Assembly: GCA_036269075.1 (NCBI GenBank)
Contig: DATASX010000075.1
Location: 1 to 39,078, forward strand
Length of the DNA: 39,078 bases
Direction of reading: 5' to 3'
Origin: Sporichthyaceae bacterium
GTDB taxonomy: Bacteria; Actinomycetota; Actinomycetes; Sporichthyales; Sporichthyaceae
The translations under genes and the position numbers were made by a program. Below, one piece after another: positions 7,961 through 15,166 of the stretch. The stretch's first letter is position 1. The number at the start of each line of letters is the position of its first letter. Below the pieces are notes generated by a model. That model did no database searches. It was not told the DNA's origin and worked only from the letters and a program-made list of their open reading frames with translations.

Positions 7961-8886
7961 AGGCGATCGTCTATCACAGCTACGGCGGCCCCGAGGTCCT
8001 CGAACTGGCCGAGGTGGCACCCCCGAAGGTGAACCTCGACTCTGTGCTCGTCCGTGTGCACGCGGCGGCCGTCAACCCCGTGGACCTCGCTCTGCGCGGC
8101 GGATACGGCGAGGCCACCGTCCCGACCTACTTCCCCGTCATCCCCGGCTGGGACATCGCCGGGGTCGTGGAGCAGGTCGGCATCGGCGTCGGAGAATTCA
8201 AGCCAGGCGACGAAGTCATCGGCTACGTCCGCACGAGCGTCGCCCACCTGCACGGGGGCTACGCCGAGCAGGTCGCCACCGAGCTCCACACTCTCGCGCC
8301 GAAACCTGCCGATCTGTCCTGGGAGGAAGCGGCCGCCCTCCCCCTGAACGGACTCACCGCGTACCAAGCGGTCGTCCGAGCTCTCGACGTGCAGGCCGGG
8401 ACCACGCTGCTCGTCCACGGTGCGGCCGGCGGCGTCGGATCCATCGCGGTCCAGATCGCCGTCGCCCGTGGCGCCACCGTCATCGGCGTCGCTGCCGACA
8501 ACCACACAGAGATGCTCCGTGGCCTCGGCGCCCATCCGGTCAGCGACGCCGCCCCCGCGCTCGAGCGGATCGCCGGCCTCGCACCGAACGGCGTCGACGC
8601 GGTGTTGGACACCGTCGGCAATGGCACCGTGCGCGCCATTGCCGAAGTCATCGGGTACGACGCGACCCGCTACGCCTCGGTGGTCGACTTCGCCGACCAC
8701 CGAGCCACGCCGGTGCTCGCCCGACTCGTGCCCGAGGACCTGCACGCGGTCGCCGACCTGGCCGCCCGGGGGCTGCTACGTCCCCGGGTCGGAGTCGTTC
8801 TCCCGCTCAGCGCCGCCGCCGAGGCGCACGAATTCGCCGCCACCCGCCATGGCAAAGGCCGCATCGTCCTACGTGTGATCCCGTGA
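7957..8886 (+). CDS. Quinone oxidoreductase-like MDR family protein (zinc-free type)
   Basis: A 309-residue medium-chain dehydrogenase/reductase of the zeta-crystallin/quinone-oxidoreductase branch. It has an N-terminal GroES-like domain (VLVRVHAAAVNPVDLALRGG), GWDIAGVVEQVG, and a nucleotide-binding motif GAAGGVG at 155-161. The Cys/His ligands of the catalytic zinc and the four-Cys structural-zinc lobe of alcohol dehydrogenases are absent, so NADPH-dependent enone or quinone reduction is more likely than alcohol oxidation (family knowledge). It overlaps the preceding reductase gene by 4 bases and is last in the LysR-associated operon. No hairpin terminator is seen after it. Confidence 0.88.
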   Translation: MKAIVYHSYGGPEVLELAEVAPPKVNLDSVLVRVHAAAVNPVDLALRGGYGEATVPTYFPVIPGWDIAGVVEQVGIGVGEFKPGDEVIGYVRTSVAHLHGGYAEQVATELHTLAPKPADLSWEEAAALPLNGLTAYQAVVRALDVQAGTTLLVHGAAGGVGSIAVQIAVARGATVIGVAADNHTEMLRGLGAHPVSDAAPALERIAGLAPNGVDAVLDTVGNGTVRAIAEVIGYDATRYASVVDFADHRATPVLARLVPEDLHAVADLAARGLLRPRVGVVLPLSAAAEAHEFAATRHGKGRIVLRVIP

Positions 8887-9042
8887 AAGTTGGCGCTAGG
8901 CGTGGGTGGTGCGGAGGTGTCCGATGCCAACGTCGAGCGTGGCCTTAAGCCGTGTCAGCAAGACAACTCGTTGCCTTGAGGAAATCCTTGATGTCGTTCT
9001 CGAGCCGGCTGTAGCGCGACAGCGTCCGGGTCAATTGCGGCC

Positions 9043-9195
9043 GCGGCCGAACTTAGCCCCACGAACCCGACGACGGCGGACCTGCTGAAGGAGCTCGACT
9101 CCTTCAAGGGTCAGAAGTGGATCGCGCTCGGGGGCCTGGGCGGGCCTCGCACCTTCACCGAAGGGAGCACGCCGAGGGTGCCCTACCCCGCTCCG
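9043..9195 (+). pseudogene. C-terminal remnant of a branched-chain amino acid ABC binding protein
   Basis: One plus-strand frame reads SPTNPTTADLLKELDSFKGQ, then ALGGLGGPRTFTEG and TPRVPYP. It resembles the C-terminal end of LivJ-type periplasmic binding proteins, where a ...LL..L.SFKG segment is followed by a Gly-rich turn and TFT.G...P. There is no start codon or ribosome site, and upstream sequence does not continue the family. It is probably a truncated leftover from insertion or deletion at the adjacent tRNA-half repeat. The identification is by resemblance only. Confidence 0.45.
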
Positions 9196-9378
9196 CTCGC
9201 CGGCGGGGGCTCCTGTGCCTCTCCGCGTTGCGCGGCGGGCAGAGCGGCTAGGCCCGGCGCAATGACTATGAATTTGACTATGAAACAGGGTCGAACACGG
9301 CGACCACAGCCGACGGATCGACGACGAAGGTGCAGGTCAGCCAACTGTGGTCGACCCGGGCGAGCCGTTTCCGCCCAA

Positions 9379-9420
9379 TTTCTAATTTGCGGGTTCGGGG
9401 TTCGATCCCCCGGCGTCCCA
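9379..9420 (+). repeat. tRNA-like 3' half (candidate att site remnant)
   Basis: Bases 9389-9415 (27 bases) match tRNA-Lys 106-132 exactly. After a G-to-T change the match goes on through CCCACCCC and, with one gap, GACC, beyond the tRNA 3' end. The anticodon-loop equivalent is TTTCTAA at 9379-9385, with TCT (Arg) in the anticodon position; its stem is largely unpaired and no D arm lies upstream. It is therefore a tRNA half, not a gene, and marks the right edge of the accessory zone just before glnS. Confidence 0.75.
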
Positions 9421-9513
9421 CCCCGACCGGTGTATGACTTCGGCTGATCCTTGACGGATCGTCGTCCACCCTCCCGTTGCAAGTCTGTCCGCCGGGCCTG
9501 AAAACATGACCGA

Positions 9514-11190
9514 GTGAACGCCGACCCCGACGCCGGCTCCGCGCCGAGCGACTTCATCCGCGACCTGATCCGCCGCGACCTCGCGAGTGGGAAGTACGGC
9601 AACCGGGTGCAGACGCGCTTCCCGCCGGAGCCCAATGGCTACCTGCACATCGGGCACGCCAAGAGCATCTGCCTGAACTTCGGCATCGCTGCGGAGTTCG
9701 GCGGGGTCTGCAACCTGCGCTTCGACGACACCAATCCCGAGGCTGAGGACCATGAGTACGTCGAGGCGATCCTCGCCGACGTCGCCTGGCTCGGCTTCAC
9801 CCCGGCCAACGTCTTCTACGCCTCGGACTACTTCGGCCAGCTCTACGACTGGGCAGAAGTGCTGGTGGGCAAGGGTCTGGCCTACGTCGACGACCAGGAC
9901 GGCGACACCATCCGGGCGCAGCGCGGCGGCTTCGGCAAGCCCGGCATCTCCTCGCCTTACCGCAACCGCGACGCCCGAGAGAACCTCGCCCTGCTCCGAG
10001 GCATGCGCGACGGGGAATTCGCCGACGGCTCACGCGTCCTGCGCGCGAAGATCGACATGCAGGCGAGCGTCATGGCCCTGCGCGACCCGGTGCTCTACCG
10101 GATCCGCCGGGTCGCGCACGTCCGCACCGGGACCGACTGGATCATCTACCCCACCTACGACTGGGCGCACGGTCAGTCGGACGCGATCGAGGGCGTGACC
10201 CACTCGATCTGCACGCTCGAGTTCACCGACCACCGGCCGCTCTACGACTGGTGCCTGGACCACCTCGACCTGCCGCGGGAGCGGCCCGAGCAGACCGAGT
10301 TCGCCCGCCTCGGGCTGACGCACACCGTCATGTCCAAGCGTCACCTGCGCGCGCTCGTCGAGGACGGCACGGTCGACGGCTGGGACGACGCCCGGATGCC
10401 CACGCTGCAGGGCATGCGGCGCAGGGGGTATCCGGCCTCGGCGATCCGGGAGTTCGTGACGACGCTCGGGGTCGCGAAGACCAACACCACGAGCGAGATC
10501 GAGTTCCTCGAGTCCTTCGTCCGCACCCACCACAACGCGCACGCGCTGCGCCGGATGGCCGTGCTGGAACCGCTGAAGCTTGTCATCACCAACTGGCCCG
10601 AGGGTCATGTCGAGCACGTCGAGCTGGTCGAGAACCCGGAGGATCCGGCGGCCGGCGTGCGCAGCGTGCCGTTCAGCGGCGAACTCTGGATCGAGCAGGA
10701 CGACTTCAAGCTCGACCCGCCGCCGAAGTACTTCCGGCTCGCGCCCGGCCGGGAGGTCCGGCTGCGGGGCGGTTACTTCGTCACGGCCACCGACGTGGTC
10801 ACCGACGCGGACGCCCATGTCACCGAGGTGCGATGCACCTACGACCCGCAGACCCGTGGCGGATCCGCGCCGGACGGCCGGAAGGTCAAGGCCACCATGC
10901 ACTGGGTGAGCGCGGCGCACGCGGTCGACGTCACCGTGCATCTGTACGAGAGACTGTTCGCCGACTCCCGGCCCGGCAGCGACGGCACCGAACCGACCGT
11001 GAACCCAGGCTCGCGCCGCACGATCGTGGGTGCGAAGGCCGAGCCCGTGCTGGCCGACACCAAGCCCGGCGACGTCGTGCAGTTCGAGCGGCTGGGCTAC
11101 TTCGCCACGGACCTGGACACTCCCGGCACCTTCCACCGCACCGTGGGTCTCAAGGACGAGTGGGCGAACATACAGAAGCGCAACGGGTGA
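9514..11190 (+). CDS. glnS: Glutaminyl-tRNA synthetase
   Basis: Class I synthetase of 558 residues, the length of E. coli GlnRS (~554), charging tRNA-Gln with glutamine in the cytoplasm. The signature FPPEPNGYLHIGHAKSI is at residues 36-52, with HIGH at 45-48. The second ATP motif is the GlnRS-type VMSKR at 272-276. Further GlnRS-like features are CNLRFDDTNPEAED and a two-barrel C-terminal anticodon domain (ELWIEQDDFKLDPP...YFRLAPGREVRLRGGY). GluRS normally has other catalytic motif contexts and a helical anticodon domain. The start is GTG 9514; the ATG at 9506 is followed at once by a stop. No YqeY domain is fused. It is a core gene immediately outside the last tRNA-half repeat. Confidence 0.97.
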   Translation: MNADPDAGSAPSDFIRDLIRRDLASGKYGNRVQTRFPPEPNGYLHIGHAKSICLNFGIAAEFGGVCNLRFDDTNPEAEDHEYVEAILADVAWLGFTPANVFYASDYFGQLYDWAEVLVGKGLAYVDDQDGDTIRAQRGGFGKPGISSPYRNRDARENLALLRGMRDGEFADGSRVLRAKIDMQASVMALRDPVLYRIRRVAHVRTGTDWIIYPTYDWAHGQSDAIEGVTHSICTLEFTDHRPLYDWCLDHLDLPRERPEQTEFARLGLTHTVMSKRHLRALVEDGTVDGWDDARMPTLQGMRRRGYPASAIREFVTTLGVAKTNTTSEIEFLESFVRTHHNAHALRRMAVLEPLKLVITNWPEGHVEHVELVENPEDPAAGVRSVPFSGELWIEQDDFKLDPPPKYFRLAPGREVRLRGGYFVTATDVVTDADAHVTEVRCTYDPQTRGGSAPDGRKVKATMHWVSAAHAVDVTVHLYERLFADSRPGSDGTEPTVNPGSRRTIVGAKAEPVLADTKPGDVVQFERLGYFATDLDTPGTFHRTVGLKDEWANIQKRNG

Positions 11191-11211
11191 GTGCCCTCCC
11201 CGTCGGCAATG

Positions 11212-11784
11212 TCAGGCCAGGGCGGGTTTGCTCCGCAGCGGGGCCAACGCCGTGGTCCACCTGACGACCTGATCCAGCATCGTGTTCAGCGCCACCAGGT
11301 TGTAGGTGCCGGGCTTGAAAACGCTGAAGTTCTCGAACTCGGTGCTCATGGACAGCGTCACTTGGGCGCGGACGTCGGCCACGCCCAAGGCGCCTGCCAC
11401 AAGACGCAGGTGCTCGACCGCCCGCGCACCGCCGGCGCCCCCGTAGGACACGAACCCCATGGCCTTGTCGTTCCACTCGGCGTACAGGTAGTCGATCGCG
11501 TTCTTCAGCGCCGCGGGCACGCTGTGGTTGTACTCCGGAGTGACGATGACGAACCCGTCCAGCGAGGCGATCTTCGCCGCCCACTCGCGGGTGTGGTCGT
11601 GCTGGTACTGGCCGGACGAGGCAGGCATCGGCTCGTTCAGAAGTGGCAGTGGGTGGTCCCGCAGATCGACCAGCTCGTACACCGCGTCCCCGCGCCCGGC
11701 AGCCTCCTGATGTACCCAAGTGGCGACCTGCTCGCCCACGCGGTTGGGTCGAGTGCTGCCGATGATGATGCCGATCCGTGTCAT
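11212..11784 (-). CDS. NADPH-dependent FMN reductase family protein
   Basis: A 190-residue flavodoxin-fold oxidoreductase. The FMN phosphate loop is GSTRPNRVGEQV (9-20). The active-site block TPEYNHSVPAALKNAIDYL (82-100) and SYGGAGGARA are typical of the NADPH-dependent FMN reductase/azoreductase-like family (YieF/ChrR group). It probably reduces free FMN or quinones with NADPH. The ATG at 11784 aligns with the family start (MTRIGIIIGSTR), with AGGGG about 9 bases before it. It is last in the minus-strand six-gene run, 10 bases after the decarboxylase-family gene, and convergent with glnS 21 bases away. It may supply reduced flavin to a monooxygenase, but none is encoded nearby in this run. 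Confidence 0.9.
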   Translation of the reverse strand: MTRIGIIIGSTRPNRVGEQVATWVHQEAAGRGDAVYELVDLRDHPLPLLNEPMPASSGQYQHDHTREWAAKIASLDGFVIVTPEYNHSVPAALKNAIDYLYAEWNDKAMGFVSYGGAGGARAVEHLRLVAGALGVADVRAQVTLSMSTEFENFSVFKPGTYNLVALNTMLDQVVRWTTALAPLRSKPALA

Positions 11785-11794
11785 TAGAGAACCC

Positions 11795-12562
11795 CTACGC
11801 GCCGAGGGGATAGGTCTGGGTGGGCCGGCGCAACCGGAATCCGGAGTTGTAGAACGCGACAGCCTCGACGGCTCCGACGATTGGCAGCTGATGCAGCGGT
11901 GTAAAGGCAGATGCACCGGTGAACATCAGCGAGCCGTCGCCGGACCAGATCTCCCCGGAGAAGAATTCCAGCGCCGAGGGCACAAGCTCGCACACCGCCA
12001 GGAGGCCACCGGACACGGCTGAGCCGAAGACCCGAAGCCCTACGGCTTTCACCACCCGCGGGGAGTCCGTGCTGATTTCGCCGACCCACTCGCTGGGCCG
12101 GAAAATGCCTTGCGCCAGGGTGACGCCGGCAGGTCGGGACAGGCGCGCCGTGACGAGCCCGTACACGTTGGACTGGTTCATATCGAAGTCGATCTCGCCC
12201 AGCAGCTTCGGGTATCCTTCTCGCTCCCGGCCGGCCAGCATTCCTCGTTCATTCGAGATGAAAATGTGCGGGACGAATCCCACTTCTTCCCCGCGGAATT
12301 GCGCGTGGATGATGTGGATGTATTCCCGAAACGAGCCCACACTGCTGAATCCGTAAGACAGGAACATCACCGACACTTCGGGGTGATCGTCGATTTCAAG
12401 GTCGGCGGGCAGCAGTGCGGCTGCGGCATCCGTATGGGTGCGGTAGCTGAAGGTCACCTGGTTCACGCCTCGGAACGTTGCGTTCGTGAAGCTCAGGGGA
12501 TCTGCATGTACCGGCATCGTTTGCGCGAGATTGTCCCGAGTCAACTTGCCACTGGTCGTCAC
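11795..12562 (-). CDS. Acetoacetate decarboxylase family protein
   Basis: A 255-residue protein resembling the acetoacetate decarboxylase (ADC) superfamily: FLSYGFSSVGSFREY in the first half, then GREREGYPKLLGEIDF. The Lys in GYPK (Lys119) is where ADC carries its Schiff-base Lys. The second Lys of the ADC pair, which lowers the pKa of the first, is Leu here, so a different reaction is possible (aldolase, dehydratase or other ADC-like chemistry). GTG 12562 is preferred because GGAGGGA stands about 6 bases before it; ATG 12577 and TTG 12580 are in frame upstream and overlap that site. It lies 21 bases after the double-SnoaL gene, in one operon. Confidence 0.75.
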   Translation of the reverse strand: MTTSGKLTRDNLAQTMPVHADPLSFTNATFRGVNQVTFSYRTHTDAAAALLPADLEIDDHPEVSVMFLSYGFSSVGSFREYIHIIHAQFRGEEVGFVPHIFISNERGMLAGREREGYPKLLGEIDFDMNQSNVYGLVTARLSRPAGVTLAQGIFRPSEWVGEISTDSPRVVKAVGLRVFGSAVSGGLLAVCELVPSALEFFSGEIWSGDGSLMFTGASAFTPLHQLPIVGAVEAVAFYNSGFRLRRPTQTYPLGA

Positions 12563-12583
12563 GTCACTTCCCTCCATCAAATG

Positions 12584-13537
12584 TCATAGATCGTCGGGCA
12601 ACAGCCCGAACGACTGATACAGACGGACGTAGTCGACGGTGTCCCAGTGCTCGACGGCGAGACCGTCCTCGATTCGGAAGAAGTCCACCGAGGTGAAGTC
12701 GACCGGGTGACCGCTTTGGGTGACGGTGCCGTCCCACACGCTGATCGATGCAACCCGATCGTTCTCGGCCACGACGTGCGTATGTACCGCGAGGCCGTCG
12801 GGCATCGCGCCGCGGCCGATCGCCCAGGCGTCGGCGAACCAGGACCGACCGTCCGGGGTCCAGCCGGTGTTCTGGATGTAGGTCTCGGCGACCCCGTCGA
12901 CGTCCTCGGCCCGTCCGGTCGAGATCACGCCGCCGTAGAACCGCTGGCTGACGGCCCGCGACTCCTCTCGTGAAATGGGGCGTCCGCGTCTGGTTCCGAA
13001 CTCGGTGCCGAGGCGTTCCTGGAATAGGCCGTCCGGCGATTCGGGGACCCCGAGCAGCTGCTGGAAGACACTCGCGACCCCGGGGACCGCCCCGATTACG
13101 ACCAGGATCCGGTAGGTGTCCAACACCGACCAGTGCTCGACGATCTGATCCTCGCGCACGCGGAAGACATGCGAGGCGGAAGTCTGGATCGCCTTACCGG
13201 TCGCCGCCACCCCCGCGTACCCGCCGGTGTGCGTTCCGGTGATGATCGTGCGCAGCGCAACCAGATCACCCTCGACCAGCACACCGATGTTCTCGTGCAC
13301 GTCGAACCGAATGTCGGAGAAAGATTCCCGGAGAGCGTCGTGGTAGCGCTTCAGCGCGGTGCGGCTGCGCGTGCCGTCGACGTCGTAGGACAGGAATGAT
13401 CGAGCGAGTACTTCATCGAGACGATCCAGGTCCTGTTGGTTGACGGCATCGAAGTAGCTGCGTGCCAATTCGTCCGCGCGTTGTGCGGTCCGGGTTGCGT
13501 GAAACCCCTCAAGGCTCGTCCCGGCAGTGGTGGTCAT
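12584..13537 (-). CDS. Tandem SnoaL-like domain protein
   Basis: A 317-residue protein made of two SnoaL/ester-cyclase-like domains. The first, ~20-150 (ARSYFDAVNQQDLDRLDEVL ... ASHVFRVREDQIVEHWSVLDTYR), and the second, ~190-312 (AVSQRFYGGVISTGRAEDVD ... VDFFRIEDGLAVEHWDTVDYV), share the closing pattern F.RV/I..D.I/LVEHW..D. They look like an internal duplication within one frame. Single-domain family members act as cyclases, isomerases or hydroxylases in polyketide and steroid-like pathways; a fused pair could form an internal pseudo-dimer (inference). ATG 13537 overlaps the stop of the SDR gene by 4 bases (ATGA), so translation is coupled. Confidence 0.85.
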   Translation of the reverse strand: MTTTAGTSLEGFHATRTAQRADELARSYFDAVNQQDLDRLDEVLARSFLSYDVDGTRSRTALKRYHDALRESFSDIRFDVHENIGVLVEGDLVALRTIITGTHTGGYAGVAATGKAIQTSASHVFRVREDQIVEHWSVLDTYRILVVIGAVPGVASVFQQLLGVPESPDGLFQERLGTEFGTRRGRPISREESRAVSQRFYGGVISTGRAEDVDGVAETYIQNTGWTPDGRSWFADAWAIGRGAMPDGLAVHTHVVAENDRVASISVWDGTVTQSGHPVDFTSVDFFRIEDGLAVEHWDTVDYVRLYQSFGLLPDDL

Positions 13538-14442
13538 CTGCTCGCCCCCTGGGCCTCCCCGGAGGGTTGTGCCTGCAGGCCGACGAGGCGCATGCGTAGG
13601 TCGTCGAGTTCCTCATCGGTCTGCTCGTGCACCAGCTTCAGGATCTCCTCGGCGTCCGGCCCGATCGGGACCCGGATGGGGGCCGGCTTCCGCTCGGCGG
13701 CCTCGATCACGCCCGCTGCCGCTGCCGCGGCGTCGAGGCCGCTGCTCTGCATGGCGTTGAACGCCGCGGTGAACGCCGCGAACGTATCGCCGTAGAGCTC
13801 ACGCTGTTGCGGGGTCATCGATTCGGCGGCCCTCTTGAGGGCGGCTTCGGTTTTGGCCGGTCCGCCGGTTGCCATGTTGCCCGGCTGTGCCATCACGAAG
13901 TCCACTCCGAATGGCTTGAGCTCGCCGCGGTAAACGTCGGCGAAGGCCTCGAGCGCAGCTTTCGACGCGCTGGAGGGCCCATTGAACGGCAACGGCAGGC
14001 GACCGGTCATCGAGCCGATCTGAACGATCCGCCCGTGGGCCCTGCGAAGCGCCGGCAGGAAGGCATTGATCACCGCCAGGCTGCCGAACACATTGACCTC
14101 GAACTCGCGCCGGACCGCATCGATCGACAGGACCTCGAGCGGGCCCGGGGTCAGGATCCCGGCGTTGTTGACGAGCACGTCGAGGCCGGTCTTGCCCAGT
14201 GCGTCAGAGGTGTCCTCGGCCCAACGGCGTACAGCTTCCTGGTCGGTGATGTCACAGTTCGCCAGTTGAGCGAGGCCGTGCGTTGCGCGCTGCACTTCCT
14301 CGATCTCCTCCGGATTGCGGGCGGTGCCGAACACGCGGTAGCCCTTGTCCGCGAAGCCGATCGCGATCGCTCTGCCCAACCCGCTTCCGGCGCCGGTGAT
14401 CGCGGCTGAGCGGGCAGCTGGAGTGGTCCTGGTGGTCGTCAT
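13534..14442 (-). CDS. SDR family oxidoreductase-like protein lacking the catalytic Tyr
   Basis: A 302-residue classical-type short-chain dehydrogenase/reductase. The NAD(P) motif TGAGSGLG is at 16-23, NNAG at 92-95 and the structural/catalytic Ser144 in GSMTG. The active-site YxxxK is changed: GPSSASKAAL puts Ser157 where Tyr is expected, with Lys161 kept. The codon is TCC (one base from TAC). Without this Tyr, normal SDR proton transfer should fail, so the protein may be inactive, regulatory or catalytically altered (inference). A C-terminal extension of ~60 residues after the core (EEILKLVHEQTDEELDDLRM) is helical and acidic. ATG 14442; it overlaps the double-SnoaL gene. Confidence 0.88.
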   Translation of the reverse strand: MTTTRTTPAARSAAITGAGSGLGRAIAIGFADKGYRVFGTARNPEEIEEVQRATHGLAQLANCDITDQEAVRRWAEDTSDALGKTGLDVLVNNAGILTPGPLEVLSIDAVRREFEVNVFGSLAVINAFLPALRRAHGRIVQIGSMTGRLPLPFNGPSSASKAALEAFADVYRGELKPFGVDFVMAQPGNMATGGPAKTEAALKRAAESMTPQQRELYGDTFAAFTAAFNAMQSSGLDAAAAAAGVIEAAERKPAPIRVPIGPDAEEILKLVHEQTDEELDDLRMRLVGLQAQPSGEAQGASR

Positions 14443-14503
14443 GGGTGGGTCCTTCCGGCGGTGTGTTGAGCTGCCCGCGGATTGGGCGGCAGAGGGGACG
14501 CGC

Positions 14504-15052
14504 TCAGAGTTGTTCGATCGGCGCGAACCGGTAGACGTAAGGGCCCATGCCCTCGCTGATCGCGAAGATCACCTCGAGGAGCGCCTCCTGGCGGGAGGCA
14601 TTCTTGAGCGGGCCCGTGTACACCGGGTCGTAGCCCGCGTCACGATTGAGTTGCTCGACGACCTCGCGCGTTTCCTCGTCGCCGCACCACAGGTTGCTCG
14701 GCTTGACCCGGGTCTCTCCCAGTCGGTTGTACAACGACGCGAAGTTGATGTTGAACGACTTCGCGGTCGGCCCTCCGGTTGAGGCCTTCACGAACTCCGC
14801 GTTGGAGTCGAATCCGTCCGGTGCGCCGACCCCGAACCGGTTGGTCGCGTCGATCACCGTCTTGCCCGCCAACCCGGTCAACCTGGGCAGCGCCTCGGCG
14901 ATCGTTTCGCCCGGGACCGCCACCAGCACCACGTCGGCGTCGGCAACGTCGCCGCCATATCGACCGAGTCGCGTCACCTGATGGCCTGCGCGTTCCCACA
15001 GGTCGGCGAGGCCGCCGCCGACGTTGCCCTTGCCGAACACTGAGATCTTCAT
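14504..15052 (-). CDS. NAD(P)-binding F420 reductase-like protein
   Basis: A short (182-residue) Rossmann protein: MKISVFGKGNVGGGLADLWE with the glycine motif at 7-12, then DADVVLVAVPG and KTVIDATNRFG, the pattern of the F420/NADP oxidoreductase-like family. The C-terminal part keeps KSFNINFASLY and a GYDPVYTGPL segment seen in relatives. The second strand ends TRLGRYGG, without the SNSR-type NADP-phosphate motif of the homologue at 7259, so cofactor preference may differ. ATG 15052 has AAGGAGAAG upstream. It lies 61 bases before the SDR gene and 114 bases after the related gene at 15167, a likely tandem duplication followed by divergence. Confidence 0.8.
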   Translation of the reverse strand: MKISVFGKGNVGGGLADLWERAGHQVTRLGRYGGDVADADVVLVAVPGETIAEALPRLTGLAGKTVIDATNRFGVGAPDGFDSNAEFVKASTGGPTAKSFNINFASLYNRLGETRVKPSNLWCGDEETREVVEQLNRDAGYDPVYTGPLKNASRQEALLEVIFAISEGMGPYVYRFAPIEQL

Positions 15053-15166
15053 CGGCTTCTCCTTGGATTGTTTGGTCGCACGGTCGGGTGCGCTCGGGCC
15101 GGAACAGGTCGACGAGGGTCAGTCCGCCGCGGTCAACCAAGGAGGAAGCTGCGCCGACGCCATGTC

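Larger units (their letters stand above)
8887..9513. other. Gene-free stretch with two remnants
   Basis: No intact gene. It holds a fragment of an amino-acid-binding ABC protein (~9043-9195, plus) and the third tRNA-half repeat (9379-9420). On the minus strand at ~8897-8943 a short frame ends ATLDVGIGHLRTTHA-stop, which looks like a protein C-terminus, but nothing intact precedes it. The stretch reads as a graveyard bordering an integration site. Confidence 0.55.

Noticed and set aside
9340-9420. Functional tRNA-Arg gene
   Set aside because: The anticodon position reads TCT, but there is no D arm or acceptor pairing upstream.
1-9513. Integrase or excisionase gene to match the tRNA halves
   Set aside because: I looked on both strands for tyrosine- or serine-recombinase motifs and saw none in the window.
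9183-9635. Minus-strand frame containing GDRTPNPQIRNW
   Set aside because: Same artefact from the third tRNA half, and it overlaps the start of glnS on the other strand.
9514-11190. Glutamyl-tRNA synthetase
   Set aside because: The PPEPNGYLHIGHAK signature, VMSKR and beta-barrel C-terminal region are those of glutaminyl-tRNA synthetase.
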